Assembly (NCBI GenBank): GCA_946495905.1
Contig: CAMMEP010000058.1
Span: 1-8,382 of the forward strand
Direction: 5' to 3'
Length of the DNA stretch: 8,382 nucleotides
From: an uncultured Clostridium sp.
Lineage (GTDB): Bacteria; Bacillota; Clostridia; TANB77; CAG-508
Below, one piece after another: positions 1 to 5,483 of this stretch (positions are counted from its first letter, which is position 1; each line of letters opens with the position of its first letter). The translations under genes were made by a program, and so were the position numbers. Below the pieces are notes generated by a model. That model did not search any database. It was not told the origin of the DNA and worked only from the letters and a program-made list of their open reading frames with translations.

Positions 1-2
1 CA

Positions 3-62
3 GAACAAAGATTAGAAGAATATATAAAGAAAATGTCCGCAGAGCCATCTTCTGCAATGTGA
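3..62 (+). CDS. C-terminal tail of an upstream frame, probably the same protein as the ORF at 112-720
   Basis: The frame beginning at position 3 is open to a TGA at 60-62 and reads EQRLEEYIKKMSAEPSSAM, a plausible protein segment rich in charged and helix-forming residues. The window starts inside it, so its N-terminus is not visible. The next reading frame (+1 relative to this one) looks coding from about position 61 and has no ATG, GTG or TTG before 112. I therefore infer that this tail and the following ORF were one protein, split by a single-base shift at about 57-62. A genuinely separate upstream gene ending here is the alternative. Too little is visible to name a family. Confidence 0.4.
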   Translation, partial: EQRLEEYIKKMSAEPSSAM

Positions 63-111
63 TAGAATTATTTTATATTCAGATTTTGAACATCAACAAA
101 ATATTGAACAA

Positions 112-720
112 GTGATTCATAGTGTATACCAACAACATCCTAATTTATTTAATGGATCAGAAAGACCGTTATCTTGGATTTATACATCTAATACACCTAA
201 TATTTATTTAGCACCAGAAACTCCTGGAAGTTCTTATGGTGAAGAATTTGCTAGAACCATGATTGAAGCAAAAGAAATATTTTGTTACTTATATGGAATT
301 ACTGATACTAATAATCGCATAAATTTAAATGGAGAAGCAGCTAAAAATGCATTAGATTATATGGAATTAATAGTAAGTTCATTGATGTTGAGAAGAGGAC
401 TTTTACTGTCAAAAGATAATAAAAGAATAGTTTTTAAAGATAAAATCAAATCTTCATACGATTATAAAACAGGTAAATTGACAAGTTGTTGTGATGATAG
501 TTATGGTCATCATAGTGTGGTATACTCACAAAATACAGATGGTAAAAATGCTCTTTTAAATAGTTTCTATGAAATTTCTCAAATGCAACCTCAACAAGGT
601 GTTGAAGTTGAACATTTGACACAACAAGAGAGAAGAAGAAAGTTATATGAAACTTTTGGATGGTATGCTGATGAATTTAAAAATACGACTTCTAAAAACC
701 CTCGGAGATATCGGAGATAA
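112..720 (+). CDS. Hypothetical protein, 5' end unresolved (probable frameshift upstream)
   Basis: An open frame of 202 codons from a GTG at 112; I do not recognise the family. The frame is already open from position 28 and looks coding from about 61 (DRIILYSDFEHQQN), and the GTG has no Shine-Dalgarno sequence, so 112 is unlikely to be the natural start. The protein is soluble-looking, with no membrane segment. It has an aromatic and proline-rich N-terminal part (SWIYTSNTPNIYLAPETPGS), a helical middle (about residues 75-95), a CCDD pair with a following GHH at about 126-134, and a basic C-terminus ending NPRRYRR. The last codons contain a short tandem GGAGATA repeat. A terminator follows at 747-773. 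Reality as coding sequence is fairly sure; function is unknown, and it may be a pseudogene fragment. Confidence 0.6.
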   Translation: MIHSVYQQHPNLFNGSERPLSWIYTSNTPNIYLAPETPGSSYGEEFARTMIEAKEIFCYLYGITDTNNRINLNGEAAKNALDYMELIVSSLMLRRGLLLSKDNKRIVFKDKIKSSYDYKTGKLTSCCDDSYGHHSVVYSQNTDGKNALLNSFYEISQMQPQQGVEVEHLTQQERRRKLYETFGWYADEFKNTTSKNPRRYRR

Positions 721-746
721 TAGATAGGAAAAGTATAAATTTTAAA

Positions 747-773
747 GGACTGCTGTTTCGCAGTCCAATTTTT
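747..773 (+). terminator. Rho-independent terminator, possibly bidirectional
   Basis: GGACTGC (747-753) pairs perfectly with GCAGTCC (760-766) around a six-base loop. AA and then five T (769-773) follow. It closes the 112-720 gene. It also lies 20 bases past the 3' end of the minus-strand tRNA-Gly, where the opposite face is followed by a weaker TTTAAAATTT run, so it may stop both convergent transcripts. Confidence 0.8.
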
Positions 774-791
774 ACATATAATAATTATTTA

Positions 792-866
<75 letters not shown>

Positions 867-881
867 TTATTTACAATATTA

Positions 882-910
882 AGTATAACATTTTTTATTT
901 AATTCGTAAA
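882..910 (-). promoter_or_regulatory. Sigma-A promoter of the minus-strand tRNA-Gly
   Basis: On the minus strand, TTTACG (910-905) is followed after exactly 17 bases by TATACT (887-882). A TG one base upstream of the hexamer makes an extended -10. The expected start at about 875 leaves a leader of roughly 9 bases before the tRNA at 866. Confidence 0.65.
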
Positions 911-989
911 GCAATTTTTATAGTTTCTTCAAATTTCGCTTTCGAAAATTTAACACACAAAAAAATTTTAATTTTTTTTAAAAAATCTA

Positions 990-1018
990 TTGACAAGAAC
1001 AAATAAAATGTTTATAAT
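990..1018 (+). promoter_or_regulatory. Perfect consensus sigma-A promoter for tRNA-Gly/tRNA-Glu
   Basis: TTGACA (990-995), a 17-base spacer, then TATAAT (1013-1018), matching the sigma-70/sigma-A consensus in all 12 positions. Transcription should begin at about 1025-1026, exactly where the left arm of the inverted repeat around the tRNA-Gly begins. An A/T-rich tract (about 955-988) upstream could act as an UP element. Confidence 0.92.
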
Positions 1019-1025
1019 ATTAATT

Positions 1026-1136
<111 letters not shown>

Positions 1137-1150
1137 TTTAATTTATATAT

Positions 1151-1225
1151 GGCCCCTTGGTCAAGCGGTTAAGACGCAGCCCTCTCAAGGCTGAATCATG
1201 GGTTCGATTCCCGTAGGGGTCACCA
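1151..1225 (+). tRNA. tRNA-Glu (anticodon CUC)
   Basis: A 75-base cloverleaf. The acceptor is GGCCCCT/AGGGGTC (one G-U), the D-arm GTC/GAC with a GCGGTTAA-type loop, the anticodon arm CAGCC-CTCTCAA-GGCTG and the T-loop TTCGATT, with encoded CCA. Loop positions 34-36 are CTC, so it decodes GAG only. An organism this AT-rich should need a UUC isoacceptor for GAA elsewhere, making this the minor glutamate tRNA. It is the second gene of the transcript starting at about 1025, closed by the terminator at 1232-1268. Confidence 0.96.
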
Positions 1226-1231
1226 CAATTA

Positions 1232-1268
1232 AAAAACTAAAGCTTTTATAGATTTTGCTTTAGTTTTT
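1232..1268 (+). terminator. Bidirectional terminator between the tRNA transcript and the mrnC operon
   Basis: AAAAACTAAAGC (1232-1243) and GCTTTAGTTTTT (1257-1268) form a 12-bp perfect stem with a 13-base loop. The T tract is built into the right arm for the plus strand, and the A tract at 1231-1236 gives six U on the minus strand. It stops tRNA-Glu from the left and the rbgA-mrnC operon from the right. The stop codon of the YgjV-like fragment (1267-1269) lies inside the stem. Confidence 0.85.
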
Positions 1269-1401
1269 ATTGTATCGTATAAAATATACTTGCTAATAAT
1301 TGTAATTTTAAAATCTTACTTTTATTATTTGCTTGTAAACTAATAATCCAAAATAATAGTGCAATTACTCCTACCATATTAGATATAATAATTTTTTCCA
1401 C
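1267..1401 (-). CDS. Short YgjV-like membrane protein fragment (truncated)
   Basis: A 44-codon reading frame from GTG (1401-1399) to TAA (1269-1267), preceded by an AAGGAG Shine-Dalgarno seven bases from the start. It reads VEKIIISNMVGVIALLFWII followed by SLQANNKSKILKLQLLASIF and YTIQ. One membrane helix (residues 4-22), a short polar, basic turn with an NNKSK run, and an LQLLASIFYTIQ segment resemble the N-terminal part of the YgjV family of inner membrane proteins, as I remember it. Family members usually continue with several more helices. Here the frame ends inside the shared terminator, and no family-like sequence follows. It starts 18 bases past the mrnC stop and is probably cotranscribed. 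Either a decayed remnant cut off at the tRNA locus, or a genuine one-helix small protein. Confidence 0.55.
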   Translation of the reverse strand: MEKIIISNMVGVIALLFWIISLQANNKSKILKLQLLASIFYTIQ

Positions 1402-1419
1402 TTGTCGTCTCCTTTGTTT

Positions 1420-1815
1420 TTATAAAATACATTTTTTTAATACTTCTTTTAATCTCTCATCTTGTTTTGTTAAATATAAATATCCTATTAATGCTTCAAA
1501 CCCAGTAGAATAGTTGTAATCTTGAACAGAGGCATTTTTAGGTAAGTGATGATTTTCGGCATTTCTTCCTCGTTTAGCTATTTCTAGTTCTTTTTCTGTT
1601 AATTCACTTTCTATTTTTTTCAGTATTTCTGCTTGCGCTTGTGCTTTAACATATTTTATTGCCTCCACATGTAATTTATGTGGCTTGTTATTTGTGTTAT
1701 TTACTAAATACATTCTGATGTAGCATTCATATACGCTATCTCCAATATATGCCCAAGTAAGTGGTGACATTGTATTTATTTCTTCGATACTTTTTTCCCT
1801 ATCTATTATTTCCAT
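1420..1815 (-). CDS. mrnC: Mini-ribonuclease III (23S rRNA maturation)
   Basis: A 131-residue protein of the Mini-RNase III family, which is an RNase III catalytic domain without the double-strand RNA binding domain. In Bacillus subtilis it trims 23S precursor rRNA ends on the assembling 50S particle. The signature WAYIGDSVYE (residues 21-30) carries the catalytic acidic residues D26 and E30. The family hallmark RGRNAENHHLPKNASVQDYN lies at 82-101, and FEALIGYLYL (106-115) supplies the second catalytic Glu (E107). Length matches the family. An AAGGAG site precedes the ATG. It is 29 bases downstream of rbgA, consistent with a joint role in large-subunit biogenesis. All catalytic positions appear intact, so an active dimeric nuclease is expected. 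Confidence 0.95.
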   Translation of the reverse strand: MEIIDREKSIEEINTMSPLTWAYIGDSVYECYIRMYLVNNTNNKPHKLHVEAIKYVKAQAQAEILKKIESELTEKELEIAKRGRNAENHHLPKNASVQDYNYSTGFEALIGYLYLTKQDERLKEVLKKCIL

Positions 1816-1844
1816 TTTTTCTCCTTTTTTGCACTGATTGTAAT

Positions 1845-2747
1845 TTATTTTTCTACTCTTTCTAAGGTAATTCTTCCTATTTTTCCACTTCTAAAATCAT
1901 CTAATATTATTTTAGCTGTTTTTTCCTCGTCTATATTACCTCCTGAAATGAGTGCTCCTCTTTTTTTACCTATTACATGTAAAATTTCAAGAATTCTCTC
2001 ATTTTCTGGTAAGTTTTCGTTTTGTAGTAATTCTAACGTTTCTTCTTTATTTAGTTTATATCTTTCTATTAAATTATCTAAGTAATTATTAGCTAGTACA
2101 GTAAGCAAGCTAAATCCAACTTCTATGGTTTGCAAAATATCGTCTTTAATAGTTCCTGTATAAGCTAAATTTAGAGCAATTTCCTCATTTTCGAACTTAG
2201 GCCATAATACTCCTGGAGTGTCTAAAAGTTCTATGTTCTGTCCAATTCGAACCCATTGCTTTTGTCTTGTTACACCAGGTTTATTTCCTACTACTGCTGA
2301 ATTTTTCTTTGTGATTCTATTAATAAATGAGGATTTCCCCACATTTGGTATTCCCAAGACCATAACTCTAATTGCTTTTCCTATTCTACCCTTATTAGCA
2401 TATTTTTCTTGACTCTTTTGGTAGATTTCTTCTACTTTCTTTATTGCGTTATTAATTCCTTCTCCATTGTTTGAATTAACTAATACTGCTTCTATTCCTT
2501 CTTTTTTGAATTTTGAAATCCATTTTTTATTTTCATTTTCATCTGCTAAATCATATTTATTTAATATCAATAATTTTGCTTTGTTTTTCGTTAATTCTTC
2601 TATATCTGGGTTTCTACTGGATACTGGTATTCGTGCATCTAGAATCTCAACAACTACATCAATTAATTTTAAATCTTCTATGATTTGCCTCTTTGTTTTT
2701 GCCATGTGTCCTGGGTACCAGTTAATGTTTGTTTTATTTTCGCTCAT
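1845..2747 (-). CDS. rbgA: Ribosome biogenesis GTPase RbgA/YlqF
   Basis: A 300-residue circularly permuted GTPase needed for late 50S assembly in Bacillus subtilis. The motif order is the permuted one: G4 NKYD at 63-66, G5 around NSNNG at 91-95, G1/P-loop GIPNVGKSS at 132-140, G2 GVT at 158-160, G3 DTPG at 176-179. The N-terminal WYPGHMAK (10-17) and the DARIP segment (37-41) are family signatures. A C-terminal helical domain (about 190-300) with the KKRG segment completes it. Length fits the family (about 280-300). Its ATG overlaps the upstream methyltransferase stop as ATGA (2747-2744), implying translational coupling, and AAGGAAGTGAT provides the ribosome site. MrnC follows, so two steps of large-subunit maturation are cotranscribed. 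Confidence 0.96.
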   Translation of the reverse strand: MSENKTNINWYPGHMAKTKRQIIEDLKLIDVVVEILDARIPVSSRNPDIEELTKNKAKLLILNKYDLADENENKKWISKFKKEGIEAVLVNSNNGEGINNAIKKVEEIYQKSQEKYANKGRIGKAIRVMVLGIPNVGKSSFINRITKKNSAVVGNKPGVTRQKQWVRIGQNIELLDTPGVLWPKFENEEIALNLAYTGTIKDDILQTIEVGFSLLTVLANNYLDNLIERYKLNKEETLELLQNENLPENERILEILHVIGKKRGALISGGNIDEEKTAKIILDDFRSGKIGRITLERVEK

Positions 2748-3457
2748 CTTATCACTTCCTTTTTACATATAATATATATTTTATCTTCAAATCTTTGTCT
2801 CTCATCTAAAATTTTATTTTCAGCTTTTATTATTTTAAAATTATATTTAGTTAGCAATCCTTTAATAAATTCTGTTTCATATAGTTTTTCTAATACGTCA
2901 TATTCATATACTAAATTATCATTTTGTGATACTTTTACATTTGTATTAATTAAAGAATTTTGTTTTGTTATGTAATAATGAACTTTAATGCCGTTATCTC
3001 TATTACTAATTATATCTTTATTTAAAGCTAATTTTTCTTTATTATATATATCAAATATAAGATATCCATCATCATTTAACATATAATAAATATTAGAAAA
3101 GAGGATTTCAATTTTATCTTCTTCTAAAATATGGTTAATAACATCACATGTTAATGTAATTAAATCATATTTTTCTTTTGAAATATATTTAATCATATCT
3201 GATGCAAAAAAATTAATTTTATTATTTTTACTTTTACAAATACTTATCATATCATTTGATATATCTATTCCAGTTGTTTTTATATTTTTGCTATAAAAAT
3301 AATTACATAACGTTCCTACACCGCATCCCAAATCCAAGTGACTTTTTATTATCTTATTGTTAATTTGAAAGTATTTTAATATAGCATCTCCCATAGTTAT
3401 ACTAAAATAATCCCATCCATAATCATTATATATATTACAAAATTCTCTGCTATACAT
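2744..3457 (-). CDS. Class I SAM-dependent methyltransferase, substrate unknown
   Basis: A 237-residue protein with a Rossmann-type SAM-binding domain. Motif I is LDLGCGVG (41-48), the acidic ribose-binding motif is GID (63-65), the adenine-side motif ASDM is at 85-88, and the post-motif strand is TLTCDVINHI (101-110). The C-terminal part (150-237) is the beta-rich cap seen in small-molecule methyltransferases, with KIYIICKK as the last strand. The substrate cannot be read from sequence. It is the first gene of the rbgA-mrnC operon, overlaps rbgA by four bases, and has a good AGGAGAGGT site and its own promoter. Its composition looks richer in Asn, Ile, Lys and A/T codons than rbgA and mrnC, so it may be a recent insertion. 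A ribosome-related target is conceivable only from context. Confidence 0.85.
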   Translation of the reverse strand: MYSREFCNIYNDYGWDYFSITMGDAILKYFQINNKIIKSHLDLGCGVGTLCNYFYSKNIKTTGIDISNDMISICKSKNNKINFFASDMIKYISKEKYDLITLTCDVINHILEEDKIEILFSNIYYMLNDDGYLIFDIYNKEKLALNKDIISNRDNGIKVHYYITKQNSLINTNVKVSQNDNLVYEYDVLEKLYETEFIKGLLTKYNFKIIKAENKILDERQRFEDKIYIICKKEVIR

Positions 3458-3527
3458 TATATTACCTCTCCTATATACAAGTTAAATACTTTTCACTTCC
3501 TATCTTTTTATACAACATCTATTTCTA

Positions 3528-3556
3528 ATTATAGCATAATTTTTTCCATTTATAAA
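3528..3556 (-). promoter_or_regulatory. Promoter of the methyltransferase-rbgA-mrnC operon
   Basis: On the minus strand, TTTATA (3556-3551) is followed after 17 bases by TATAAT (3533-3528), a perfect -10 with an upstream TG (TGCTATAAT, extended -10). The predicted start at about 3521 leaves a 5' untranslated region of about 64 bases that ends in the AGGAGAGGT ribosome site. I see no convincing riboswitch or T-box in that leader. Confidence 0.6.
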
Positions 3557-3558
3557 GG

Positions 3559-3637
3559 AAAAAAGCTACAAAATAATGGTTGTATCGTAATAATTAATCA
3601 AAGAATAAGTATTAGCTTTATCCATTATTTTGTAACT
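3559..3637 (-). terminator. Long-stem terminator after the membrane protein gene
   Basis: TACAAAATAATGG (3567-3579) and CCATTATTTTGTA (3622-3634) are perfect 13-bp complements, extended by two more pairs after one mismatch. On the minus strand the stem is followed by six U (3564-3559). The 42-base loop is unusually long for an intrinsic terminator. The left end abuts the -35 box of the downstream operon. Its right arm shares the word CATTATTTTGT with the region upstream of the gene (4209-4219). Confidence 0.6.
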
Positions 3638-3671
3638 TAAATATATCTATCTAATTTTTTATAATTAACCT

Positions 3672-4145
3672 TTATAAAGTTCTATAATTATTCTTATCTG
3701 CTCTTTCATCTAACTTTCTATCATAATCTTTATTTTTATAGAACCAATCCGTTTTCTTGTCATTTGGATGTGCTTTTCTATTTTTATCCAATAATACATC
3801 AAATATAGCTGCTATTGCTAATACTAGAGCAAATAACTCAAATAGTGTACTCATATAGGCATCCATTGGAAGTGTTCCATCTACAATTTGCATAAAATGA
3901 GATACAAATGCTGGTCCATAATACATAAAATGTGCTATTAAATAAATTAATGCAGCAAGTAATTTCCTTTTTATCATAAAACAGATACAAATAAACGTAA
4001 TGAATAGTAAAGCAACTTCCATTGCCATGTTAGCAGGTGTAAACATAAAATCCTTTCCTATTGAATATAAAGCTGTGCCTACTAAACGAAATGCCCAAAA
4101 CATAAACGCAAACATGGCAATAAGCCAACTTGAAAAATTTTTCAT
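3672..4145 (-). CDS. Four-helix membrane protein, function unknown
   Basis: A 157-residue integral membrane protein that I do not recognise as a named family. Four hydrophobic segments are visible: about 6-26, 40-58, 62-84 and 98-119. A hydrophilic, strongly charged C-terminal tail (120-157) follows, with HPNDKKTDWFYKNKDYDRKL and then DERADKNNYRTL; this Asp/Lys/Tyr-rich tail is the most distinctive part and probably cytoplasmic. Start at ATG 4145 is supported by GAGGAGG nine bases upstream. The gene stands alone between terminators at 4235-4261 and 3559-3637, so it has its own transcript. A 15-bp palindrome (4170-4205) covers its likely promoter and suggests specific control. No catalytic motif is seen. 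Confidence 0.8.
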   Translation of the reverse strand: MKNFSSWLIAMFAFMFWAFRLVGTALYSIGKDFMFTPANMAMEVALLFITFICICFMIKRKLLAALIYLIAHFMYYGPAFVSHFMQIVDGTLPMDAYMSTLFELFALVLAIAAIFDVLLDKNRKAHPNDKKTDWFYKNKDYDRKLDERADKNNYRTL

Positions 4146-4169
4146 ATGTGTGTTCCTCCTCTTATTTTT

Positions 4170-4205
4170 AAAACTTAAATATATTGTAACATATATTTAA
4201 GTTTT
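4170..4205 (-). promoter_or_regulatory. 15-bp perfect palindrome over the probable promoter of the membrane protein gene
   Basis: The arms AAAACTTAAATATAT (4170-4184) and ATATATTTAAGTTTT (4191-4205) are perfect complements around six bases. On the minus strand the centre contains TGTTACAAT, an extended -10-like element (TACAAT at 4188-4183). No good -35 lies 17 bases upstream, as expected for an activator-dependent or extended -10 promoter. It could be an operator for a dimeric repressor, or simply an A/T hairpin. It is 25 bases from the start codon. Confidence 0.4.
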
Positions 4206-4234
4206 TTGCATTATTTTGTCTAAATTTTTACATT

Positions 4235-4261
4235 AAAAAGAGACTTTATAAAAAGCCTCTT
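4235..4261 (-). terminator. Terminator of the ireB-ruvX-DUF1292 transcript
   Basis: On the minus strand, AAGAGGCTTT (4261-4252) pairs with AAAGTCTCTT (4247-4238) as a 10-bp stem with one G-U and a four-base loop. A run of U (4239-4235) follows immediately. It begins five bases beyond the DUF1292 stop codon and ends the right-hand operon. Confidence 0.8.
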
Positions 4262-4265
4262 CTTC

Positions 4266-4586
4266 TTACTCATCAATAAAATTAAATTCATCTTTGAATT
4301 TTTCTTTAAAAATATCAAATACAGCTTGTAATACATCTTCATCTTCAACGCTTACATAAGATTCCTCATCTTCTGAATCTGTATCTTCTAGTTTTAGTAT
4401 TACTACTTCATCAGCATCCTCTTCTTCATCATGTGGTAATAATACTACATATTCTTCTCCTTCGTATTCAATTAAATCTAAAAATTCAAATTCAATTTCT
4501 TCACCATTTTCATCATTTAAAACGATTATATTATCTAGTTCCTCTCCTTCTTGTTCGTTTGGAACATTGTTTACATCATCATTCAT
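4266..4586 (-). CDS. DUF1292 (YrzB-like) acidic protein
   Basis: A 106-residue, extremely acidic protein: 42 of 106 residues are Asp or Glu. The core from about 19 to 66 reads as a beta-rich DUF1292 domain, IIVLNDENGEEIEFEFLDLI followed by YEGEEYVVLLP and VVILKLED, and 83-103 is a helical C-terminus. The biochemical function of DUF1292 proteins is unknown. Identity is supported by context: ireB (yrzL), ruvX (yrrK) and yrzB are adjacent in this order in many Bacillota. The ATG follows an AAAGGAG site. A 111-base gap separates it from ruvX, longer than usual in this operon. A terminator follows directly at 4261-4235. Confidence 0.85.
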   Translation of the reverse strand: MNDDVNNVPNEQEGEELDNIIVLNDENGEEIEFEFLDLIEYEGEEYVVLLPHDEEEDADEVVILKLEDTDSEDEESYVSVEDEDVLQAVFDIFKEKFKDEFNFIDE

Positions 4587-4697
4587 TTTTTTATTCTCCT
4601 TTCAAAATATTTTATAATTATTTGTATTTCTACAACATTAATAACTATTTTATTTTTTTCATATAGTATTTGTTAATTTACTAATCCTATACATTTC

Positions 4698-5132
4698 TTA
4701 AGCATTTTCTTTTTCGTTTTTTAATTTATTCATATAGGTTTCTAGAATATATACAGCAGAAATAGTATCTACAATATTCTTTTTGTCATTTTTATTAATA
4801 TTTAAGTAATTCATTGTTCGATGTGCAGCTACTGTTGTAAGTCTTTCGTCTATTTCTTCTATTTTTATTTTGTTAAATTTACATTTTAGTTTATGAATAA
4901 ACTTTTCTGTAACTTCTACTCTTTCGGTTTTTGTTCCATTCATATTGATAGGAATCCCAACTACCATGGTATCTATTTCATATTGCATGCAGATTTCTTC
5001 TAATCTTTTTAATACTATTTTATCATTTCCATTATGATGAACAGTCTCTAGGCCTTGTGCTGTTATTCCTAGTTCATCTGTTATGGCAAGTCCTACTCTG
5101 CTATCTCCATAATCGATTCCTAATTTTCTCAT
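4698..5132 (-). CDS. ruvX: RuvX/YqgF family RNase H-fold protein (putative pre-16S nuclease)
   Basis: A 144-residue YqgF-family protein with a resolvase-like RNase H fold. It is implicated in 16S rRNA 5'-end processing in Escherichia coli, and its role elsewhere is less settled. Motifs are MRKLGIDYGDSRVGLAITD (1-19, acidic D7), VVGIPINMNGT (57-67), DERLTT (95-100) and DTISAVYILETYM (122-134, with D122), giving the expected acidic triad region. An ATG four codons earlier (5144) keeps the frame, but GGAGG (5142-5138) lies within those four codons, five bases from the ATG at 5132. The family also starts at this MR, so I place the start at 5132. It lies downstream of ireB and upstream of DUF1292, the classical order. 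Confidence 0.94.
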   Translation of the reverse strand: MRKLGIDYGDSRVGLAITDELGITAQGLETVHHNGNDKIVLKRLEEICMQYEIDTMVVGIPINMNGTKTERVEVTEKFIHKLKCKFNKIKIEEIDERLTTVAAHRTMNYLNINKNDKKNIVDTISAVYILETYMNKLKNEKENA

Positions 5133-5137
5133 TTTAA

Positions 5138-5166
5138 CCTCCATTCGAGCTAATTTTATCTCGAAT
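5138..5166 (-). promoter_or_regulatory. Hairpin abutting the ruvX ribosome binding site
   Basis: On the minus strand, ATTCGAG (5166-5160) pairs with CTCGAAT (5149-5143) around a ten-base loop. The base after the stem begins the GGAGG (5142-5138) that serves ruvX. The stem lies in the 59-base gap between the ireB stop and the ruvX ATG. No T tract follows, so it is not a terminator. A translational or processing role is inference. Confidence 0.45.
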
Positions 5167-5191
5167 TAAAATTTAATTGAATAACCTCTGT

Positions 5192-5449
5192 CTATTCATC
5201 TAACCCTATATAATTTTTTACCATTTTTTCTAATAATTCGTCTCTTTCGATTTGTCTTATTAGATTTCTTGCATTGTTATGACTTGTTATATAAGTAGGG
5301 TCTCCTGATAAAATATAGCCTACAATTTGATTAATTGGATTATAGCCTTTTTCTTGTAAAGCATTATATACTTCTTTTAAGATTTCCCTAGCTTTAATAT
5401 TTTTGTCTCTTTCTACTTTAAAACTTACTGTTTCATCCATGTTTGACAT
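5192..5449 (-). CDS. ireB: IreB family regulatory protein (DUF965, YrzL-like)
   Basis: An 85-residue IreB-family protein. In Enterococcus faecalis IreB is phosphorylated on N-terminal threonines by the PASTA kinase IreK and negatively regulates intrinsic cephalosporin resistance. The core EVYNALQEKGYNPINQIVGY with the following ILSGDPTYI (about 26-54) and the HNNARNLIRQIERDEL segment (56-71) is diagnostic. The N-terminus MSNMDETVSF keeps a threonine at position 7, matching one reported IreK site; position 4 is Met. The frame opens 15 codons earlier (ATG 5494, overlapping the upstream gene by 11 bases) without a ribosome site. The ATG at 5449 has an upstream AAAGGA and matches where family proteins begin. 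It precedes ruvX and DUF1292, as in other Bacillota. Confidence 0.92.
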   Translation of the reverse strand: MSNMDETVSFKVERDKNIKAREILKEVYNALQEKGYNPINQIVGYILSGDPTYITSHNNARNLIRQIERDELLEKMVKNYIGLDE

Positions 5450-5483
5450 ACCAATCACTTTCCTTTCTTTAGGTTTTATTTCC

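Noticed and set aside
867..989. Small gene or RNA between the divergent tRNA promoters
   Set aside because: The stretch is A/T-rich with a weak imperfect hairpin around 928-950; no ORF with a ribosome site and no recognisable RNA. It is explained by two promoters and an A/T tract.
2218..2975. Plus-strand frames opposite rbgA and the methyltransferase
   Set aside because: Phe/Leu/Ser-rich antisense shadows of confidently identified genes, without start signals.
3458..3527. Riboswitch or T-box in the leader of the methyltransferase operon
   Set aside because: The roughly 64-base leader shows no T-box sequence, no terminator hairpin and no recognisable aptamer core.
4587..4697. Separate promoter for the DUF1292 gene in the 111-base gap
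   Set aside because: Several A/T hexamers resemble -10 boxes, but none pairs with a convincing -35 at 16-18 bases.
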